Source: Larix sibirica
Lineage: Eukaryota; Streptophyta; Pinopsida; Pinales; Pinaceae
DNA length: 25,280 nt
Reading direction: 5' to 3'
Assembly (NCBI GenBank): GCA_004151065.3
Contig: NWUY0300023841.1
Coordinates: forward strand, 41,137-66,416
This document shows, in pieces, positions 19,882 to 25,280 of the stretch. A program made the translations under genes and the position numbers. The notes under the pieces were generated by a model. That model worked only from the letters and a program-made list of their open reading frames with translations, made no database searches and was not told the origin of the DNA. The stretch's first letter is position 1; every line of letters starts with the position of its first letter.

Positions 19882-22800
19882 CCCAAAGGAGCCCAAAACC
19901 AAAATAGTAAGTAATGAAGGTTGTCTACTAGAATTGTAGGGGTCTTGGCAGTAAGTTACAATAAAATTCTATGAAAGATATTATACTTATGGGAAACCCA
20001 GATTTACTTATAATCCTAGAGACAAAGATGGAGGATGGAGACTTCCTCCGAAGTAGTAATAGTTTCTGGAAAAAAGGGAAACACCTAGCAGTCTCTTCCA
20101 TAGGCTCATCAGGAGGAATTGGCACCCTCTGGAAAGGAGAGGTATTAGAATTGGTGCAAGAATGTTTGGGAGCCCACTGGACCTTCACGCAATTCCGCCA
20201 CAAAGCGTCAAATACCCTGGTAAGTCTCTTCAATATTTACGTTTCAGTTTTTTTTATTGAAAAGAAAAGATGTTGGGATTCCATTAGTTCTCTTGCAGAT
20301 GAAATACGCCTGGATAATATTATTTGGCCGGAGACCTTAATCTTACCCTCAGCCTCAATGAAAAAAGAGGTGGGGTCAGGGTTAGATACACCGCTACAAA
20401 ATGGGTTGAAGATATAATGCAAGACTGGGATCTAATGGACATTAAACCTAAAAAAGGCACTTTCACTTGGACAAATCGAAGAATAGGACCTGGGTATATT
20501 GCAGCTAGTCTGGACAAATTCCTAGTCCAGAGTTCCTTCCTGTTGTTAAGATTGGAAGCCAACTCCTTGATCCTACCTATGGGAGTCTCTAATCACAGGA
20601 CTGTTCTTCTTGAATCAAAAGAAAATGTCAATCTTGGTCCCATTCCTTTCCGTTTCAGTCCCCTCTGGACTTCACACCCAGAATTTTTGGAAAGAGTTCG
20701 CTTGATCTGGAACAAACCAGTGCTTGGTTCTCCTTACTATGCCTAGGAAGAAAAATTAAGAAGAGTAAAAAGAGACCTAAAAGATTTGGTTAAAGGTTTA
20801 CCTTCTCCGCTAGATGGAAGAACATAGGCGCAAAGGAGACTTGCAGATCACTAGCTTGAAATAGAAAAAGAAGAAATCACTAAGGAAATGCTAGTCAAGG
20901 AAGAAACTGTGCAAGCTTCTCTGCACAAAGCCTGTGTACAAGAAGAAGAATACTGGCGGCAAAAATATCGAAGCCTTTGGCTTAAATATGGAGATAAAAA
21001 CAACTCTTTCTTTCATAAACAAGTCCAAGCCCAACGTCACTTCAACAATGTTAAGGAAATCCAAGTCCAAGAACACACAATCTCATACTTTCCTAGCATT
21101 AAAAACACAACTCATCAACATTTCAAACTCCTGTATACGAAAGAAAATCAAAATGATAAAAATGGAAATTGATCGTAAACGTGATCCCAAGATCGTTATT
21201 AGAGCGCATGAATCAAAATCTCATAACCCCTGTCACTAGAGAGGAAATTAAGCAGGCTCTAAAAGAAATGCAACCTAATAAGGCCCCTAGTCTTGATGGC
21301 TTTGCAGCCAGAATTATAAAATTCTATTGGAAAGTGGTTAAAAAATATTTGCACAGGACGATCCTTAAGTCCCAAGCCTATTCGAAGATCAATGGAAGCA
21401 CTAATTCAACTTTCCTTGCGTTAATTCCAAAAGAATATGGGGCGAAAACCTTTGATTGATTTGTCCCTATCTCCCTCCTGAACATCATATACAAGATCAT
21501 TACAAAAATTATTTCCAATAGACTAAGTAAAATCATGCCAAAGATAATCCTTGCTAATTAAGGAGGTTTTGTAAAAGGCCGCGAGATAATGGACAATATC
21601 ATCCTTGTTCAACATGCAATCCATTCCAGCCTTTTGCGGAAATAAAAACGAATGGTTGTAAAGATAGACCTGGCAAATTCTTTTGATAGGGTAAGGCACA
21701 CCTTCCTACTTGCTGTTCTGGAGCGCTTTGGTTTCAACTCAAACTTAACAACCTGGGTTAAGGCTTGCATAGGAGAACCTTGGATCGTCCCCTTGGTAAA
21801 TGGGAGAGCTACAAACTTCTTTAAAGCATCTAGGGCTATCCGCCAGGAATTCCCCCTATCCCCTTTGTTGTTTGTTATTCAGGCCTTTGCTCTAAACTTT
21901 CTTTTGGAAAAAAGATGACAGGATCAGGATTTGCTGGGGCTTCACTTTGTTAGTGGAGTCCAAGATATAAATCATGAATAATTTGCAGATGATACCCTAC
22001 TCCTGGGTGGAGCTTCCCCCTAGGTGGCTGCAACTTTTAAATTTGATCTCAACCTCTACTGTGATATCTCAGGAAGTCGTCTGAATTCTGGCAAAAGCCA
22101 AATCTATGTTTGGAATATCTCTGCCAATGAACTAAGCAGCATAGTGAAAGTTTTTGGTTTTCAAGGACAACTCCATTGTTCCTCCTTTAAACAACTTGGT
22201 CTCTCGATCTTTCAAAAGACTCCGCAGAGCATGGACCGGCTTCCCTTGATTGAAAAATTCAAACAACGTTTAATCTCCTGGGGTGCATGCTAGCTGAACT
22301 TGGATGGAAAACTGGTCCTCATAAAAAATGTGCTTTCAAGTCTTCCCATCTATCAATGCTCCATTTTTCTATCCACTAAAGGAATCCCACATATGATGGA
22401 AAAATAAATTCAAAAATTATTTTGGAAAGGAGGAAAGCAAAATGAAAAAAAATTCCCTCTGGTTAGTTGGGAAAAAATTACAAAAACCTATAAAGAAGGT
22501 GGACTTCAAATCAAGGATCCAAAATCCCAAAACCTGGCTCTTGGAGCAAATATACTCTGGCAACAAATCTCAGGAAAATCAACTTGGCTCAAGAAAGTTC
22601 TTCTGAAAAAATACTTCCCTAATCCTAGATTGCAGAGTCTAGACACCTCCCCTAAGATGCAATCGGGTTCCCCCATTTTTCATCTCTACAAAAAAGCTCT
22701 TCCTTTTTTTCAAAATTAGCTCTTTTGGATCCCTAGAAATGGAAAAAGATAGATTTATGGGAAGCTCGTATAATGAGCAACAAACTGCTTTCAAGTCTCA

Positions 22801-24119
22801 AGGAGCTAGCCCCTCTAAAAGTTTGGTTGGAAACTCAAGGAATCAATTCACTCTGGGACCTTTCAACTTGGGACAAATTGGAAGGTATCTGGAATGGGTG
22901 GAAACGTCTCGAACCACCTTATCAACTTCTGCAATCTTGGCATTTGCTTCCCTCTAAGCTAAAATTCAAAGCTCCTCTCTCTTTTGGAGCAAAGGATAAG
23001 AGAGGTTGGGGGTCGGGCACTGGTCAATATTCAGTGGCCCAAGGCTATCAACTCTTAACCTCCAATATGGATCCCCCTAATCCAACTCTATGGAAAGGTA
23101 TATGGAAAACTAAAAGCATCCCCAAAATTGACATCTTTATATGGACCTTGGGACACCAAGGTATTTTAGTAGGTGAAAATTTACAAAAGAGGGGCATCCT
23201 CGAACCCTCAAGATGTGTCCTTTCTCTCAAACAAGATGAAACTATAAAGCACCTATTTCTGGAATTCCTAGTCGCTAAGGAAATCTGGTAGCAAGCTCTA
23301 GAACCCTGGAGTAATACCAGTGCAATGCCTGGAAACATCACGACTCTTCTTTCTAAATAGGGATCCCTGTAACAACATCCAATCTCTGCTAAGGGATGGT
23401 TTTTACTAGCTTGGATGACCCTTTTGAAATTTATTCTTTCGAAAATCTGGATGGAAAGAAATAATCGAATTTTCAGAGAAAAACATTCCTCCTCATCCCA
23501 AGTGGTTGCTAAAGCCTTAAGCCTTCTAAAGGAATTCATACAACGTAAGTCCAACACTTCCAATTCTCCCTCCCTTCTCCCAGAAGAAATAGATTGGGGA
23601 AATCAACTGGGCCTCTCCCTTTGCCATTCTATCCAGCCCAAGATACAGGTTGAGAAATGGAAAATTCGACTGGACAAAGAGCAATTCCTCCGATGGAAAT
23701 ACAAGATGAATATGTATAGCATTTTCTTCGATGGAGCCTCGAAATGTAACCTCGGGGTGGCAGGAGGGGGAGGGATAATCCTTTGTCCCGACAGAACAAA
23801 AGAATTTCAGTACTCATGAGGTTTAGGCACTTCAACCAATAATCAAGTAGAGGCTTTGGATCTTCTTAAGGGCCTTCGTCAGCTCAAGAAAAAAGTTATC
23901 ATGCAAGCAATAATTATTGGAGATTCCCAAAGTCTTATCAAACATATGATCAAGAACTCAAATATGACTGAAATCCAGTTGAAACAAATTGTCACCAGAA
24001 TCCTTGATCTAGTCCCCCTCTTTCAAAATATTCATTTCTTCCATGTATTCCGTAAGAACAACATGGAGGCCGATCTGGCTGCAAATAGGGCAGTTTCGCC
24101 TGCACCAAGCTATTGCTAC

Positions 24120-24731
24120 TCAATGAACACATCGTGGAGGTGGACCCTCTCCCCTAATTGGATCCATGTTGTTCCGTTTCCAGCTGGTGCTTTTCCACAT
24201 GCGCAAAGGAGATTGCAGGACATGTGGGGGGTCACATTTAATAGGTAGAGCAGGTGGAGGACTATGGAGGTAGGCGCTTGTGCGTGGAACATTAAAATAA
24301 AGAGGTGAAGTTATATCACCTTGAAGTTTCCATACTTGGAAAGACCTATCACCCATGGGAAGAACGTTGATGATATAGATCCGCAGATGGATTGGTACAC
24401 CCTCTGTATTCAAATTGATGTCTGCAAAGCTCATTTGGTTAATTTCTGGGATCCGGACGAGTATGAGATCCCTGTAGTTTTAATGGGAGTCCAAGTCTGG
24501 ATGTTCTATCTTGTTTTCATCGAAGATGACATCTAGCTCTTGGCTATCCCCCATTCTGTGGTTGGTCACCCCTCCACCACGTTCTTGAGAAGCCTTTCTG
24601 GAGAGAGCACAAAGAATTTGAGCAAGAAAGGGAGCAAGGATATGGATTCAAGCGACGAAATTCATGAATGTTTCCTGGAACATGAAGTCACGACCTTGGG
24701 AGACGTCTGCAAACGTTTAAAGACACCTTGA
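24120..24731 (+). other. Unrecognised C-terminal module of LINE family B ORF2, copy 2
   Basis: Same frame as the RNase H domain. Segments: PNWIHVVPFPAGAFPH, DMWGVTFNR and a TAG, WNIKIKR and a TGA, ITLKFPYLERPITHGKNVDD, AHLVNFWDPDEYEIPVVLMG, VQVWMFYLVFIEDDI and the TAG shared with copy 1 (24534-24536), then IPHSVVGHPSTTFLRSLSGE and HECFLEHEVTTLGDVCKRLK, ending at TGA 24729-24731. Here the copy-1 TGA position codes for Tyr, so that stop is private to copy 1. The Lys/Arg-rich end leads to the T TTA AAG heptamer. No known domain is recognised. Confidence 0.6.
24716..24722 (+). promoter_or_regulatory. T TTA AAG heptamer, possible -1 frameshift site (copy 2)
   Basis: In the module frame the codons are CGT TTA AAG ACA CCT TGA. 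A -1 slip on T TTA AAG continues as GAC ACC TTG AAA GCT CAG into the coiled-coil frame (same phase as 24803-25198). The two frames overlap by only about 40 nt, and the heptamer lies inside that overlap. Confidence 0.35.
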
Positions 24732-24802
24732 AAGCTCAGAAAAGGAGCACAAAAAGGTTTAAGCAAAATGTGGATGCAAAGATGGAGTAAACCAAGGAGA
24801 GG

Positions 24803-25198
24803 ATGGAGCAAATCGAGGAACTCGAACATGAGACCCATGTAATCCATAATGAATACGTAGCAATGATAGAGGCCCAGAGGCATGGGAAGCACCAGGTGAA
24901 TCAGGATCTGTTTGATAGACTTCTCCAGGTCGAAACTCAGTTGGGTATCATGGCCTTTGAAGCCCATGCTCGTCAGAATTTGGAAGCCTACCCGAAGCAA
25001 GCTGAACAAAATAATCCATGGGATTCCTTGGGCATCTCTGTTGTTAATCTCGAGCAGCAAAAGGCTCACATTGTAGAGATGGAAACCAGAATTGCGAACT
25101 TGGAAGCACTAGTGAAGCAGTTACATCTGAACCTGCAGGACAAAGAGAAGGGGTATGGTTCTTCATCCCACCAGCATAGAGGAAAGATGGAAGACTAG
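24803..25198 (+). CDS. Coiled-coil reading frame at the 3' end of LINE family B, copy 2
   Basis: Open for 131 codons from an ATG at 24803 to TAG 25196-25198. The upstream extension KDTLKAQKRSTKRFKQNV is in the same frame and is broken only by a TAA at 24788-24790. Segments include MEQIEELEHETHVIHNEYVA, QDLFDRLLQVETQLGIMAFE, VNLEQQKAHIVEMETRIANL and EALVKQLHLNLQDKEKG, ending SSSHQHRGKMED. By direct comparison 27 of 131 residues differ from copy 1 and there is no indel over this span. Most base changes alter the residue, as expected for copies decaying without selection, so retention of the frame mainly shows that their common source had it. Function unknown; oligomerisation is the obvious guess. 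Confidence 0.5.
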   Translation: MEQIEELEHETHVIHNEYVAMIEAQRHGKHQVNQDLFDRLLQVETQLGIMAFEAHARQNLEAYPKQAEQNNPWDSLGISVVNLEQQKAHIVEMETRIANLEALVKQLHLNLQDKEKGYGSSSHQHRGKMED

Positions 25199-25280
25199 GT
25201 TCCCTGGCAATTCTGATTTTTTTTTGCATGTTTTTCAAATGTAGTTTTCTTTTAGGCCAGTTTATCAAGGTTTATAGTAA
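25199..25280 (+). other. LINE family B copy 2, start of 3' UTR, cut by the window edge
   Basis: GTTCCCTGGCAATTCTG through TTTAGGCCAGTTTAT matches the copy 1 3' UTR. The last 15 bases (from 25266) no longer align clearly. That could be divergence, an insertion or the end of homology. Confidence 0.6.

Larger units (their letters stand above)
19914..24731 (+). pseudogene. LINE family B copy 2 ORF2: endonuclease, RT, zf-RVT, RNase H, C-terminal module
   Basis: ATG at 19914 follows the TAATG overlap. A TAG replaces the Trp of the SWN motif. The endonuclease gives MEDGDFLRSSNSFW, GDLNLTLSLNEK, GTFTWTNRR, and SNH where SDH is usual (19971-20746, one-base deletion near 20328). A linker lies at 20888-21172. 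The RT (21169-22293) gives NKAPSLDGF, FLALIPKEYG, VKIDLANSFDRVRHTFLL and FADD (21982-21993), followed by SGSRLNSGKSQIYVWNIS. The zf-RVT segment (22773-23291) reads GIWKTKSIPKIDIFIW, then ETIKHLFLEFLVAKEIW. RNase H (about 23709-24090) keeps all four acidic positions: FFDGAS, NNQVEAL, GDSQSLI, MEADLAAN. From 23415 to 24731 the frame is constant apart from two compensating one-base indels near 24113-24150; four stops interrupt it. RT and RNase H copy LINE RNA and remove the template; this copy is dead. Confidence 0.88.
19882..25265 (+). mobile_element. 5'-truncated L1-type LINE, family B copy 2
   Basis: Alignment with copy 1 begins at CCCAAAGGAGCCCAAAACC (19882 here, 13532 in copy 1), about 30 bp before ORF2, and follows it collinearly to near 25265 in the 3' UTR. 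After that the last 15 bases do not clearly match. The 5' UTR and almost all of ORF1 are absent, the usual 5' truncation of target-primed reverse transcription. Copy 2 keeps segments that copy 1 lost (near 23041-23070 and 23380-23420), so it is not a simple later duplicate of copy 1. Its 3' end and right target duplication lie at or beyond the window edge. Confidence 0.9.

Noticed and set aside
23048-23563. 171-codon open frame on the minus strand
   Set aside because: It is the antisense shadow of the zf-RVT/RNase H region of LINE copy 2; the plus strand carries the recognisable domains.
19882-25265. Copy 2 as a tandem duplication of copy 1
   Set aside because: The flanks differ, copy 2 begins at the ORF1/ORF2 junction without the 5' UTR, and it retains segments deleted in copy 1. 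Two separate insertions from related sources fit better, although the 3' end of copy 2 is out of view.
1-25280. CRISPR arrays, bacterial operons, rRNA or tRNA genes
   Set aside because: No regularly spaced repeats, no cloverleaf or rRNA sequence, and all recognisable coding matches plant retroelements.

Overview
This window is plant nuclear DNA made almost entirely of decayed retrotransposons. No intact host gene, rRNA, tRNA, CRISPR array or bacterial-style operon is visible. The plant assignment rests on two things: plant-type L1 (LINE) elements with a DUF4283-like ORF1, and an ORF2 carrying a zf-RVT segment and an RNase H domain; and Ty3/gypsy gag-protease remnants. The amount of old, nested, stop-riddled repeat suits a large seed-plant genome. 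I cannot name the species.

Layout. Positions 1-1131 (minus) hold a Ty3/gypsy fragment (gag C-terminus, linker, protease, protease-RT spacer) that runs off the left edge. Positions 2700-3990 (minus) hold a second, different gag-like remnant. Positions 4021-7914 are AT-rich and without a supportable gene. A diverged direct repeat of about 170 bp lies at 7934-8270. An old L1-like LINE lies on the minus strand at about 8325-12260, with ORF1, endonuclease and RT recognisable but many stops. A 175-bp retroposon-like element flanked by an exact 14-bp target duplication interrupts its endonuclease.

The right half carries two copies of a second LINE family on the plus strand. Copy 1 (12665-19033) is complete from 5' UTR to A-rich tail and is bounded by an exact 17-bp target-site duplication. 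Copy 2 (19882 to about 25265) is 5'-truncated just before ORF2. The family layout, read from both copies, is: ORF1 (DUF4283-like) - TAATG stop/start overlap - ORF2 with AP-endonuclease, reverse transcriptase (FADD), zf-RVT and RNase H, followed in the same frame by a C-terminal module I do not recognise, then a coiled-coil reading frame in the -1 frame. The -1 switch falls on a T TTA AAG heptamer in both copies.

The most interesting material is the 3' third of this LINE family: the extra module, the coiled-coil ORF, the possible -1 frameshift site, and the stop codons shared by the two copies. All reading frames are broken by stops or indels, so these are fossils from which an ancestral design is inferred.
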